From NCBI RefSeq assembly GCF_002087235.1, contig NZ_MUIO01000061.1, positions 1-52,341 on the forward strand: DNA of 52,341 nt, given 5' to 3'. The notes below the pieces were generated by a model. It was given only the letters and a program-made list of their open reading frames with translations, had not been told where the DNA came from and ran no database searches. Of the stretch, positions 8,075-18,024 are shown piece by piece; the stretch's first letter is position 1; each line of letters begins with the position of its first letter. Origin of the DNA: Pseudomonas floridensis. Lineage in GTDB: Bacteria > Pseudomonadota > Gammaproteobacteria > Pseudomonadales > Pseudomonadaceae. Position numbers and translations under genes: made by a program.

Positions 8075-9532
8075 ATGACGCCAATCATGTTGATGGCCAT
8101 CGCCGGTGCGGGCATCGCACTGCTGTTGTTTCTGGTCCTGAAGTACAAATTCCAGCCCTTCGTCGCACTGATGCTGGTAAGCATCATCGTGGCGCTGGTT
8201 GCGGGCGTTAAGCCTGCCGATCTGGTCGCCACGATTGAAGGCGGCATGGGCAAGACCCTCGGCCACATTGCGATCATCATTGCCTTGGGCGCGATGATCG
8301 GACGCATCATCGAACTCTCCGGGGGTGCCGAGGCACTGGCCAGAACCCTGATTGACCGCTTCGGCAACAAGCGCACGCCACTGGCGCTGACGGTTGCCGG
8401 TTTCATGGTTGGTATTCCGGTGTTCTTCGAAGTCGGCGTGATCATCCTCATGCCGCTGGCCTATGGTGTGGCGCGTGCCGCCCGCAAACCGCTGATGATC
8501 TTCGCCCTGCCGATGTGTGCGGCCTTGCTGGCAGTACACGCTTTTCTGCCGCCGCATCCGGGCGCTGTCGCAGCCGCCAGCCAGTTGGGCGCAGACCTGG
8601 GTCGCGTGCTGATGCTGGGCATTCCGATTGTTGCCGTGTTGTGCGTGATCGGTTATTTCGTGGCCGGGCGCATGACCCGCAAAACCTACCCGATGACCGA
8701 TGATATCCGCGCCGAAGTCTATGGCCCGCACGTCACTAATGAAGACCTGGAAGCCTGGGCGCGCAACGATTATTCGAACGTGCGCGAAGCCACCGAAACC
8801 CGCACCCTGGGCGCCGAGGAAAGCGCGAGCAGTCTGGCGAGCAAGCTGCCGCCTGCGCCCGCACCGGGTTTCGGCCTGATCATCGCCCTGATTCTGCTGC
8901 CCATCGTGTTGATCCTGATGGGCACGCTGGCGACCACCCTGCTGCCCGCCGACTCCACATTACGCGCCATCCTGACCGTACTGGGCGCGCCGCTGGTTGC
9001 GCTGTTGATCGACACCCTGTTGTGCGCCTGGCTGCTGGGTTCGCGCCGTGGCTGGAGCCGCACGCAGGTTTCCGACGTGATCGGCTCGGCACTGCCGGGT
9101 GTGGCGATGGTGATTCTGATCGCCGGTGCCGGTGGTGTGTTCGGCAAGGTGCTGGTCGACACCGGTATCGGCGCGGTCGTCTCCGAGGCGCTGCGCAACA
9201 CGGGCCTGCCGGTGCTGGCGCTGGGCTTTTTACTGACCCTGCTGCTGCGCGCCGTGCAAGGTTCGACCACGGTTGCGCTGGTAACCACCGCAGGCATTCT
9301 CAGCCCCCTGATCGCGACCCTGGACCTGAGCGCCAACCACCTGGCCCTGCTGTGTCTGGCCATGGGCGGTGGCGGTCTGGCGATGTCGCACATCAATGAC
9401 GCCGGTTACTGGATGTTCACCAAGCTGGCAGGCCTGAACGTCGCCGACGGCTTGCGCACCTGGACCGTACTGGTCACGCTGCTGGGCACACTGGGCTTCG
9501 TGATTACCCTGCTGCTTTGGCCATTCGTCTGA
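8075..9532 (+). CDS. GntP-family tetronate/gluconate-type permease
   Basis: This is a 485-residue, very hydrophobic protein with about twelve predicted membrane segments and the GntP family pattern. Recognisable stretches are [51 protein letters not shown] and [14 protein letters not shown] near the C-terminus. GntP proteins are proton symporters for sugar acids in the inner membrane. Its place between otnC and otnI indicates uptake of threonate or erythronate, as proposed for E. coli YgbN. GGAG lies nine bases before the ATG. A hydrophilic loop of about 60 residues (near 205-265) separates two membrane bundles. Confidence 0.88.
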   Translation: MTPIMLMAIAGAGIALLLFLVLKYKFQPFVALMLVSIIVALVAGVKPADLVATIEGGMGKTLGHIAIIIALGAMIGRIIELSGGAEALARTLIDRFGNKRTPLALTVAGFMVGIPVFFEVGVIILMPLAYGVARAARKPLMIFALPMCAALLAVHAFLPPHPGAVAAASQLGADLGRVLMLGIPIVAVLCVIGYFVAGRMTRKTYPMTDDIRAEVYGPHVTNEDLEAWARNDYSNVREATETRTLGAEESASSLASKLPPAPAPGFGLIIALILLPIVLILMGTLATTLLPADSTLRAILTVLGAPLVALLIDTLLCAWLLGSRRGWSRTQVSDVIGSALPGVAMVILIAGAGGVFGKVLVDTGIGAVVSEALRNTGLPVLALGFLLTLLLRAVQGSTTVALVTTAGILSPLIATLDLSANHLALLCLAMGGGGLAMSHINDAGYWMFTKLAGLNVADGLRTWTVLVTLLGTLGFVITLLLWPFV

Positions 9533-9554
9533 CCCTTTGAAGACTGGAGTTAAC

Positions 9555-10337
9555 ATGCCTCGTTTCGCCGCCAACCTCAGCATGCTCTACCCGCAGCATG
9601 ACTTCCTTGAGCGCTTTGCCGCAGCCGCCGCCGACGGTTTCGGCGCGGTCGAGTACCTGTTTCCCTATGCCTGGACGCCACAGGAACTCAAGCAGCGCCT
9701 GAGCGACAACGGCCTGGTGCAGGCGCTGTTCAATGCGCCACCGGGCGACTGGGATGCGGGCGAACGAGGCATTGCCACGCTGCCGGGTCGCGAAGCTGAA
9801 TTTCGCAGCGGCATCGAGCGCGCGCTGGAGTACGCACAGGTGCTGGGCAATGACCGGGTTCACGTGATGGCGGGCTTGCTGCCCAGCGAAGACCTGCGTG
9901 AGCGTCATCAGGCGGTCTATCTGGAGAACCTGGCGTTCGCGGCCGAGCAGGCCAGGGCCGCTGGCGTCACGATACTGATCGAACCGATCAACACGCGTGA
10001 CATGCCGGGTTTCTTCCTCAACCGCCAGGATCAGGCGCAGGAGATCTGCAAGCAAGTGGGCGCGGACAACCTGAAAGTGCAGTTCGATTGCTATCACTGC
10101 CAGATTGTCGAAGGCGACCTGACCAGCAAGCTGCGTCGTGATTTTGCCGGGATCGGCCATATCCAGATCGCTGGCGTGCCGGATCGCAACGAGCCGGACC
10201 TGGGTGAACTCAACTACCAACACCTGTTCGACGTCATCGACGAGCTGGGCTATCAGGGCTGGATAGGCTGCGAGTACCGCCCCAAGGGTGACACCAGCCA
10301 GGGGCTGGCGTGGTTGCGTCAGTTACAGGGCAAGTAA
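9555..10337 (+). CDS. otnI: 2-oxo-tetronate isomerase
   Basis: The protein is 260 residues of the hydroxypyruvate isomerase-like TIM-barrel family. Metal-site residues fall in [16 protein letters not shown] (near residue 145) and QFDCYHCQ; the C-terminal GWIGCEYRP is also typical. It converts 2-oxo-tetronate, the LtnD product, into the 3-oxo form used by OtnK. The ATG at 9555 has TGGAG six bases upstream and is preferred to the TTG at 9537. With this gene the pathway from L-threonate to dihydroxyacetone phosphate is complete in the operon. Confidence 0.87.
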   Translation: MPRFAANLSMLYPQHDFLERFAAAAADGFGAVEYLFPYAWTPQELKQRLSDNGLVQALFNAPPGDWDAGERGIATLPGREAEFRSGIERALEYAQVLGNDRVHVMAGLLPSEDLRERHQAVYLENLAFAAEQARAAGVTILIEPINTRDMPGFFLNRQDQAQEICKQVGADNLKVQFDCYHCQIVEGDLTSKLRRDFAGIGHIQIAGVPDRNEPDLGELNYQHLFDVIDELGYQGWIGCEYRPKGDTSQGLAWLRQLQGK

Positions 10338-10420
10338 AACCACCTGAGCGTGTGCACAGGCCCCCGGGAGGCTCTGCGTCCCGGTCGGCTCTGATCAAGC
10401 GTTCGCTCAGGATGAGAAAC

Positions 10421-10816
10421 TCACTCCGGAATATCGAACTGATCCTTGATGTAGCGAATTTCCGTGCGGCCGTGCGGTGCAGGCTGGCCATCCTCGCCCA
10501 GATTGACGAACACCATCTTCTCGACGGTCAGAATACTCTTGCGGGTGATCTTGTTGCGGACCTGGCACTTGAGAGTGATCGAGGTGCGGCCAAACTCGGT
10601 GGCGGTGATCCCCAGCTCGATGATGTCGCCCTGGCGCGAAGCGCTGACGAAGTTGATCTCGGAAATGTACTTGGTCACCACACGCTGATTGCCCAGTTGA
10701 ACGATGGCGTAAATGGCCGCTTCTTCATCGATCCAGCGCAACAGGCTGCCGCCGAACAGGGTGCCGTTGGGATTGAGGTCTTCAGGCTTGACCCACTTGC
10801 GGGTATGGAAATTCAT
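10421..10816 (-). CDS. Acyl-CoA thioesterase, hotdog fold (YciA-like)
   Basis: The protein is 131 residues. The ATG at 10816 has AGGAG upstream on the minus strand. The sequence has the single-hotdog acyl-CoA thioesterase pattern NPNGTLFGGSLLRWIDEEAA (residues 15-34) with the usual Asp on the central helix, and VTKYISEINFVSASRQGD. Enzymes of this type hydrolyse short or medium acyl-CoAs in the cytosol; the specific substrate is unknown. The gene stands alone, convergent with otnI and divergent from ahcY. Confidence 0.8.
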   Translation of the reverse strand: MNFHTRKWVKPEDLNPNGTLFGGSLLRWIDEEAAIYAIVQLGNQRVVTKYISEINFVSASRQGDIIELGITATEFGRTSITLKCQVRNKITRKSILTVEKMVFVNLGEDGQPAPHGRTEIRYIKDQFDIPE

Positions 10817-11018
10817 GTTCACTCCTGAGCGTCTTCGATAAGAGAACCGCATCATGGCAGAGCCAGCCGCTCGCGCCCATGCCCGCGCCCATTGTGACTG
10901 TGTATCGTGACGATTGACGCACTGCGACCGGCTCATTTTGATAGAAGCCGTAAGCGCCTGAGGCCCAAGCACTTATCGCCAGACGCCGACCCAGACGCTC
11001 GCAAACCGACAGAAAGTC

Positions 11019-11047
11019 TTGGGAAGAATCGCCAGCGCGGCTATACT
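11019..11047 (+). promoter_or_regulatory. Sigma70-type promoter of ahcY
   Basis: TTGGGA at 11019-11024 and TATACT at 11042-11047 are separated by 17 bases. Transcription would start near 11054, about 45 bases before the riboswitch fold. The match and spacing are good, and the position fits; it is still a by-eye call. Confidence 0.65.
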
Positions 11048-11094
11048 GCCAACCGTTTCAAACGGCCATCCACGCTGATGCCGTTCCCGCCACC

Positions 11095-12637
<1,543 letters not shown>

Positions 12638-12702
12638 TTGATCTGTGTGAGCGTGCGCGGCGTTTCTGACGCTGCGCACACGCTCGCAGCAGTCAATGAA
12701 CT

Positions 12703-12791
12703 GTAGGAGCGGACTTGTCCGCGAAGGCATTTGATCTGTCACCCGTCTTTCGTTGATAGGCAGATTTCTTCGCGGACCAGTCCGCCCCCAC
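12703..12791. repeat. Inverted REP pair between ahcY and metF
   Basis: A REP palindrome in forward orientation (GTAGGAGCGGACTTGTCCGC, 12703-12725) and one in reverse (TTCGCGGACCAGTCCGCCCC, 12769-12791) flank a 43-base spacer. The transcribed pair could fold into a large hairpin between two methionine-cycle genes. An imperfect GC-rich hairpin (about 12649-12684) precedes it after the ahcY stop but has no T-tract. Confidence 0.85.
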
Positions 12792-12833
12792 ACTCTGCGA
12801 CCTCCCGTTCGCTTCAAGATGAGATCGGCCTCC

Positions 12834-13679
12834 ATGAGCCAAGAACGTCGCTACAGCTTCGAGTTCTTCCCCACCAAGACCGATGCTGGACATGAAAAGC
12901 TGCTGACCGTTGCGCGTCAGCTGGCAAGCTACAATCCGGATTTTTTCTCCTGCACCTATGGTGCCGGTGGTTCGACCCGCGACCGCACGCTCAACACCGT
13001 GCTGCAGCTGGAGAACGAAGTCAAAGTGCCTGCCGCCCCGCACTTGTCGTGTGTCGGTGACAGCAAGGCTGACTTGCGCAGCCTGCTGAGCCAGTACAAG
13101 GAAGCCGGCATCAAGCGTATCGTTGCGCTGCGCGGCGACCTGCCTTCCGGCATGGGCATGGCCAGCGGCGAACTGCGTCACGCCAATGATCTGGTCAGTT
13201 TCATTCGCGAAGAGACCGGCAGCCACTTCCACATTGAAGTCGCCGCCTACCCGGAAATGCACCCGCAGGCGCGCAATTTCGAAGACGACCTCAAGCACTT
13301 CGTCAACAAGGCCAATGCCGGTGCCGACAGTGCGATCACCCAATACTTCTTCAACGCCGACAGTTATTTCTACTTTGTCGAGCGCGTGCAGAAGATGGGC
13401 GTGAACATCCCTATCGTGCCGGGCATCATGCCAATCACCAACTACAGCAAGCTGGCGCGCTTCTCCGATGCCTGTGGTGCGGAAATCCCGCGCTGGATCC
13501 GCAAGCAGCTGGAAGCGTATGGCGATGACGTGCAAAGCATTCAGTCGTTCGGCGAAGACGTCATCACTGAAATGTGCGAGCGCCTGCTCCAGGGCGGCGC
13601 ACCCGGCCTGCACTTCTACACCCTGAATCAGGCGGATCCGAGCCTGGCAGTCTGGAACAACCTCAAACTGCCACGCTGA
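12834..13679 (+). CDS. metF: 5,10-methylenetetrahydrofolate reductase
   Basis: The protein is 281 residues, close to usual MetF length. The N-terminus RRYSFEFFPTKTDAG carries the conserved catalytic Glu. Other family stretches are YGAGGSTRDRT near residue 40, KRIVALRGDLP near residue 96 and AYPEMHP near residue 137. It reduces methylene-THF to methyl-THF using FAD, supplying the methyl group to remake methionine from the homocysteine released by AhcY. The ATG at 12834 fits the family N-terminus; the ATG at 12819 would add five residues. The gene may be read together with ahcY. Confidence 0.93.
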   Translation: MSQERRYSFEFFPTKTDAGHEKLLTVARQLASYNPDFFSCTYGAGGSTRDRTLNTVLQLENEVKVPAAPHLSCVGDSKADLRSLLSQYKEAGIKRIVALRGDLPSGMGMASGELRHANDLVSFIREETGSHFHIEVAAYPEMHPQARNFEDDLKHFVNKANAGADSAITQYFFNADSYFYFVERVQKMGVNIPIVPGIMPITNYSKLARFSDACGAEIPRWIRKQLEAYGDDVQSIQSFGEDVITEMCERLLQGGAPGLHFYTLNQADPSLAVWNNLKLPR

Positions 13680-13693
13680 CAGCCGCTGCAATA

Positions 13694-13728
13694 CCGCGAT
13701 TTCCCTGACAATTTCCGGGAGATCGCGG
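13694..13728 (+). terminator. Stem-loop after metF
   Basis: CCGCGATTTCCC (13694-13705) pairs with GGGAGATCGCGG (13717-13728), a 12-bp stem with one wobble pair and an 11-base loop, 15 bases after the metF stop. There is no run of T after it, so it may be a weak or Rho-assisted terminator or an mRNA-stabilising hairpin. Confidence 0.45.
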
Positions 13729-13775
13729 CGCACTACACCGTTGGGCAGCAGGAAAGCAGCGTATTGCGCTCGCTC

Positions 13776-13784
13776 TGTTATACT
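13776..13784 (+). promoter_or_regulatory. Extended -10 promoter of rhlE with a long leader
   Basis: TGTTATACT at 13776-13784 is a TGn-extended -10 element with no good -35. Transcription from about 13791 would give a leader near 200 bases before the helicase ATG at 13992. The interval 13680-13991 (312 bases) holds this promoter, the metF stem-loop and the leader, but no gene. Confidence 0.55.
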
Positions 13785-13991
13785 CCAGCCTTCCCGCCAG
13801 GCTTACGCCCGGACGCTCGGTCTTGCAATCGTCACCTCGCTCACGCCAACAGCACACTTTCCAACAGGTGCAGGCGTCACGAGATGAACTTAAGACCCCG
13901 CAGGACCGGACGGGATCGCGTTGTCTTTACACGCCATTCGCGCCAGGCAAGACATCCCTTGAGCTTAAGCTCCAACAGAACAGGATTACTC

Positions 13992-15887
13992 ATGTCCTTT
14001 GCTTCCCTCGGTCTCTCCGAGGCTCTAGTCCGCGCCATCGAGGCAGCGGGCTACACCCAGCCTACTCCGGTGCAACAGCGGGCCATTCCCGCCGTGTTGC
14101 AAGGTCGCGACCTGATGGTTGCGGCACAGACAGGTACTGGTAAAACCGGCGGCTTCGCCCTCCCTATTCTGGAGCGGCTGTTTCCCAATGGTGTTCCGGA
14201 CAAATCCCAGCGTCATGGCCCGCGCCAACCCCGCGTGCTGGTCCTGACCCCGACCCGCGAACTGGCCGCACAGGTGCATGAGAGCTTCAAGATCTATGCC
14301 CGCGACCTGAAGTTCGTCAGCGCCTGTATCTTCGGCGGCGTCGGCATGAACCCACAGGTTCAAGCCATGTCCCGTGGTGTGGACGTACTGGTAGCCTGCC
14401 CCGGCCGCCTGCTTGACCTGGCCGGACAAGGCAGCGTCGACCTGTCCCACGTTGAAATCCTGGTGCTCGATGAAGCAGACCGGATGCTCGACATGGGCTT
14501 CGTCCATGACGTCAAGAAAGTGCTGGCCCGCTTGCCTGCCAAGCGCCAGAACCTGCTGTTCTCGGCCACCTTTTCCAATGACATCACCGCGTTGGCCGGC
14601 AAACTGCTGCATAACCCCGAGCGCATCGAAGTCACGCCGCCGAACACCACGGTCGAGCGTATCGAGCAACGGGTGTTCCGCCTGGCCGCCAACCACAAGC
14701 GTTCGCTGCTGGCGCACCTGATCACCGTTGGCGCCTGGGAACAAGTGCTGGTGTTCACTCGCACCAAGCACGGCGCCAACCGTCTGGCCGAGTACCTGGA
14801 CAAGCACGGCCTTGCTGCCGTCGCGATCCACGGCAACAAGAGCCAGAACGCCCGAACCAAAGCGCTGGCCGACTTCAAGGCCGGCGATGTGCGCATCATG
14901 GTCGCTACCGATATCGCCGCACGCGGTCTGGATATCGACCAGTTGCCACACGTGGTCAACTTCGAATTGCCGAACGTCGATGAAGACTACGTTCACCGCA
15001 TCGGTCGTACCGGCCGTGCAGGTCGCTCGGGTGAAGCCATCTCGCTGGTCGCTCCGGACGAAGAAAAGCTGCTCAAAAGTATCGAGCGCATGACCAAACA
15101 GAAGATCCCTGACGGCGATCTGATGGGCTTCGACATCACTGCAGTCGAGGCCGAAAAGCCTGAAGTGCGTGAGCGTCCCGATGTGCGTAATCCACGTGGC
15201 GCACGTCCTGCCCGTGGTGATGGCGACAAGAACAACGGCGGTCGTCGCGACAAGGGAAAGGATAAAGGCAAGGAAAAACCAGCCGCAGCGGCCGCCAATG
15301 GCGAGCGCCCTGCCCGCCCGCCACGCGAAAAAAAACCTCGTGAAGGCACGCCTCGCGGCGAACAACGTGCTTCGCAGGCTGCGGCACCACGCCCGCAGTC
15401 GGACCGTGCACCGGACGAGTTTCTGGATGACGAAGTGGACAACTTCGGCAACCGCGCCGACTACGTGAGTCCGTATCAGGGCAAAGGCCAGAACCGTGGC
15501 CGTCGTCCTGGCGCGGCCACCGGCGCAGCACCAGCCGCAGGTGGCGCGGCGCGTCCTGCCAATCCGGGTCGCACCGGTGGCGGCGCACGCACAGGTTCCG
15601 GCACTGGCGCACCCAAGCGCAACGGTGCTGGCGCAGGCACGGGCTCAGCACCACGCTCGCGTGACGGCCAAGCACCGCGCAACCGTCGCCCGGCCCGTGA
15701 TGATCGCGCCCCACGCGAACCTCAGGAGCCGGTGGTTCGCAGCCAGCGCGATGGTCAACCACAGCCCAAGATCGTGCACAAGGAATCGAAGATCGACCGT
15801 TTCCCGTCTGCCGAGCAACTGGACCAGTTGCCAACGCGTCCGCGCGGTGAAAAACCGGCCCTGCTGACCCGCAATCGCGATAGCTGA
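13992..15887 (+). CDS. rhlE: DEAD-box ATP-dependent RNA helicase RhlE
   Basis: The protein is 631 residues. Motifs appear in order: Q motif ([12 protein letters not shown]), motif I AQTGTGKT, Ia [32 protein letters not shown] and [12 protein letters not shown], all within about 380 residues. The start [17 protein letters not shown] is the conserved RhlE N-terminus. After the core comes a tail of about 240 residues rich in Arg, Gly, Ala, Pro and Lys with no fold visible. Such basic tails bind RNA and help condensate formation. It unwinds RNA in ribosome assembly and RNA turnover. It is longer than E. coli RhlE because of this tail. Upstream frames without a start match are not used. Confidence 0.93.
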   Translation: MSFASLGLSEALVRAIEAAGYTQPTPVQQRAIPAVLQGRDLMVAAQTGTGKTGGFALPILERLFPNGVPDKSQRHGPRQPRVLVLTPTRELAAQVHESFKIYARDLKFVSACIFGGVGMNPQVQAMSRGVDVLVACPGRLLDLAGQGSVDLSHVEILVLDEADRMLDMGFVHDVKKVLARLPAKRQNLLFSATFSNDITALAGKLLHNPERIEVTPPNTTVERIEQRVFRLAANHKRSLLAHLITVGAWEQVLVFTRTKHGANRLAEYLDKHGLAAVAIHGNKSQNARTKALADFKAGDVRIMVATDIAARGLDIDQLPHVVNFELPNVDEDYVHRIGRTGRAGRSGEAISLVAPDEEKLLKSIERMTKQKIPDGDLMGFDITAVEAEKPEVRERPDVRNPRGARPARGDGDKNNGGRRDKGKDKGKEKPAAAAANGERPARPPREKKPREGTPRGEQRASQAAAPRPQSDRAPDEFLDDEVDNFGNRADYVSPYQGKGQNRGRRPGAATGAAPAAGGAARPANPGRTGGGARTGSGTGAPKRNGAGAGTGSAPRSRDGQAPRNRRPARDDRAPREPQEPVVRSQRDGQPQPKIVHKESKIDRFPSAEQLDQLPTRPRGEKPALLTRNRDS

Positions 15888-15904
15888 CAGCCGCTGTAAA
15901 CACA

Positions 15905-15939
15905 AGACGCCCCGACCTGTTCGGGGCGTCTTTGTTTGT
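15905..15939 (+). terminator. Rho-independent terminator of rhlE
   Basis: AGACGCCCCGA (15905-15915) and TCGGGGCGTCT (15921-15931) form a perfect 11-bp stem with a 5-base loop, followed by TTTGTTTG. It lies 17 bases after the rhlE stop. Confidence 0.9.
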
Positions 15940-15987
15940 AGCCCAGCATAGAAAAATCTGGACACCATCAGGTTCTGGCAAACGCTT

Positions 15988-16404
15988 GTAGGAGTGGACT
16001 TGTCCACGAAAGCGGTCGCCAGGCTCTGCATCCTTATCGCGTGTACCTCTTTCGCAGACGAGTCCGCTCCCACTGGCTGGCGCATCACCCGTGGGAGTGG
16101 ACTTGTCCACAAAGCAACGCATCAGACACTGCCGATGGAGAGACTGTGCACATCTCTTCGCGGACGAGTCCGCTCCCACTGACTGGCGCATACCCCTTAG
16201 GAGTGGACTTGTCCACGAAAGCAACGCATCAGGCGCTGCCGATGGAGAGACTATGCACATCTCTTCGCGGACGAGTCCGCTCCCACTGACTGCCGCATAC
16301 CCTGTGGGAGTGGACTTGTCCACGAAAGCGATATGTCAGGCGCTGCCGATGGAGAGGCTGTGCACATCTTTTCGCGGACGAGTCCGCTCCTACTGTGAGC
16401 CTCC
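15988..16404. repeat. Array of four ~105-bp units, each an inverted REP pair (BIME)
   Basis: GGAGTGG within GGAGTGGACTTGTCCAC occurs at 15991, 16094, 16200 and 16307, giving spacings of 103, 106 and 107. Each unit also has the reverse palindrome CGCGGACGAGTCCGCTCC and, in the later units, a shared linker with GCTGCCGATGGAGAG. The array fills the space between the convergent rhlE and yceI genes (15888-16486), which contains no gene. It may act as a transcription barrier or a gyrase/IHF site, as known for BIMEs elsewhere. Confidence 0.9.
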
Positions 16405-16445
16405 ACTGGCCGTGACTTCTCTATCTGGAAGGCCACACACGAAAA

Positions 16446-16471
16446 CGCCGACCCAAGGGTCGGCGTTTTTT
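16446..16471. terminator. Terminator hairpin at the 3' end of yceI
   Basis: CGCCGACCC (16446-16454) and GGGTCGGCG (16457-16465) form a perfect 9-bp stem with a tight loop. T6 follows on the plus strand and a shorter T-run on the minus strand. It ends the leftward yceI transcript and may also stop anything arriving from rhlE. Confidence 0.8.
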
Positions 16472-16486
16472 CGTTCAGGCGAACGC

Positions 16487-17065
16487 TTACTTCTTCTGTA
16501 CGCCTTCGAAGGTGATGTCCAGGTCCAGCGTCTGCGACGTCGGGCCAGGGCCTTTGATGCCGAAGTCGTTCAGGTTGAGCGTCGAGGTGCCGTTGAAGCC
16601 GGCACGGTAGCCGCCCCACGGATCCTTGCCTTCGCCGTTGAACGTAGCCTTGATAACGATTGGCTTGGTCACGCCGTGCAGGGTCAGGTCGCCGGTCACG
16701 TCGGCAGTCTTCTCGCCGGTGGACTTGATGCTGGTAGAAACGAACTTGGCTTCCGGGTATTTACCGGCGTCCAGGAAGTCCTTGCTGAGGATGTGCTTGT
16801 CACGCTCGGCATGGTTGGTGAACAGGCTGGCGGTCTTCAGTTCGACAGCGATCTTGCTGGCTTCAGGCTTGGCAGCGTCGAAGCTGAACGTGCCGTCCCA
16901 GTCCTTGAACGTACCGTGGATGAAGCTGTAGCCCAGGTGGCTGATCTTGAAGTCAACGAAAGCGTGCTGACCTTCCTTGTCGATAACATAGTCGGCTGCC
17001 ATTGCCTGACCGGCGGACAACAGTGCGGTACCCAGAGCCAGAGCGGCGAGAGACTTCTTCAACAT
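16487..17065 (-). CDS. YceI-family periplasmic lipid-binding protein
   Basis: The protein is 192 residues. A signal peptide ([20 protein letters not shown], cleavage after AMA) leads to a mature lipocalin-like YceI domain beginning [20 protein letters not shown]. The family binds isoprenoid or other amphiphilic ligands in a beta-barrel, and members are often encoded beside cytochrome b561. That is the case here: the cytochrome gene lies 27 bases upstream on the same strand. The ATG at 17065 begins the signal peptide; a TTG at 17092 is in frame but unlikely. Ligand unknown, perhaps ubiquinone-related. Confidence 0.9.
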   Translation of the reverse strand: MLKKSLAALALGTALLSAGQAMAADYVIDKEGQHAFVDFKISHLGYSFIHGTFKDWDGTFSFDAAKPEASKIAVELKTASLFTNHAERDKHILSKDFLDAGKYPEAKFVSTSIKSTGEKTADVTGDLTLHGVTKPIVIKATFNGEGKDPWGGYRAGFNGTSTLNLNDFGIKGPGPTSQTLDLDITFEGVQKK

Positions 17066-17092
17066 GCTTTTATTCCCGTTTTGGTTGAACAA

Positions 17093-17641
17093 TCAATGAC
17101 GACCCAGCATACGTTTGAGGGTCACATCGCGATCGATGAAGTGGTGTTTCAGTGCAGCCAGGCCATGGAGCCCCGCGAAAATCACGAGGGTCCAGGCCAG
17201 ATACAGGTGAATCCAGCCGGCATTTTCCGCCTGTCCCGGAAGGCCCGAAACCAGCGCAGGTATCTCGAACAGACCGAACACTGGAATCCCCACGCCATCG
17301 GCGGTGGAGATGAGGTAACCGGCAAACATCACGGCAAACAGCGCAACGTACAGAAACAGATGACCGAACGCGGCCCCGATGCGTGTCATACGACTGTAGC
17401 TCGACAACGGCGGCGGAGGCGGACTGAGCAGACGCCAGACCACGCGAATCAGCATGATCGCAAACAGGGTGATGCCAATGCTCTTGTGCAGATCAGGCCC
17501 GGCCTTGCGCCAGGTATCGTAGTAATCCAGCCCGACCATCCAGAGCCCCAGTGCGAACAAGCCAAACACTACAACGGCTACACCCCAGTGCAGCACCATG
17601 CTGATCAGACCGTAGCGAGAGGATGAGTTACGTAGCTGCAT
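17093..17641 (-). CDS. Cytochrome b561 family membrane protein
   Basis: The protein is 182 residues with four predicted membrane helices. Histidines suited to bis-haem b ligation lie in MVLHWGVAVVV, PDLHKSIGITL, FGHLFLYVAL and WIHLYLAWTLVIFAGLHG. The family passes electrons between quinol and acceptors in the inner membrane. AAGG lies eight bases before the ATG at 17641; the upstream TTG at 17647 would add two residues. It is the first gene of a two-gene leftward operon with yceI. The pair resembles the E. coli yceJ-yceI arrangement. Confidence 0.9.
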   Translation of the reverse strand: MQLRNSSSRYGLISMVLHWGVAVVVFGLFALGLWMVGLDYYDTWRKAGPDLHKSIGITLFAIMLIRVVWRLLSPPPPPLSSYSRMTRIGAAFGHLFLYVALFAVMFAGYLISTADGVGIPVFGLFEIPALVSGLPGQAENAGWIHLYLAWTLVIFAGLHGLAALKHHFIDRDVTLKRMLGRH

Positions 17642-17974
17642 TGCCAATACCTTGTCAGAAGTGTTACCAGACTAGCTTTTTATCTATCGAATGAAAGCGC
17701 AAAATTTCGCTTTGATGCATCGAAGAACATGATTGATCGCTGACCGGGACTTAGCCCTTTCTCGATCCGCCAAATCCTTCATGTGCCCGCAACGAGGCGT
17801 GAAAGCCTGTCAGGACGACGCAAGGCTGACCTTGCCTCATCAGCATCCCGATAATTTCAGTTCTGTAACACTTTGCCGGGACCGTCGGCCGTCCGGTGCC
17901 GATGAACGGCATCATTGCGTCCCGCAGGACCGTTCTGCCACAGGCCCCACACAAAGAACGAATACGACGCGCAC
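17642..17974. other. Intergenic region upstream of cytochrome b561
   Basis: About 330 bases without a supportable gene. Close to the cytochrome gene it is AT-rich and has the inverted repeat AAAGCG/CGCTTT around 17694-17714, probably part of the leftward promoter region. The remainder up to the amine oxidase terminator shows only weak open frames in unlikely codon use. Confidence 0.4.
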
Positions 17975-18005
17975 AAAAAAAGGGGCGCGGTTTACACCGT
18001 GCCCC
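17975..18005 (-). terminator. Rho-independent terminator of the amine oxidase gene
   Basis: Read leftward, a 10-bp stem (plus-strand 17982-17991 with 17996-18005, one wobble pair) with a 4-base loop is followed by seven T. It lies 20 bases beyond the stop codon at 18025. Confidence 0.9.
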
Positions 18006-18024
18006 TTCGCTCGACGATTGCCCG

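Noticed and set aside
15988..16404. Possible CRISPR array
   Set aside because: Repeats are palindromic REPs in opposed pairs with a conserved linker, not direct repeats with unique spacers, and no cas genes are present.
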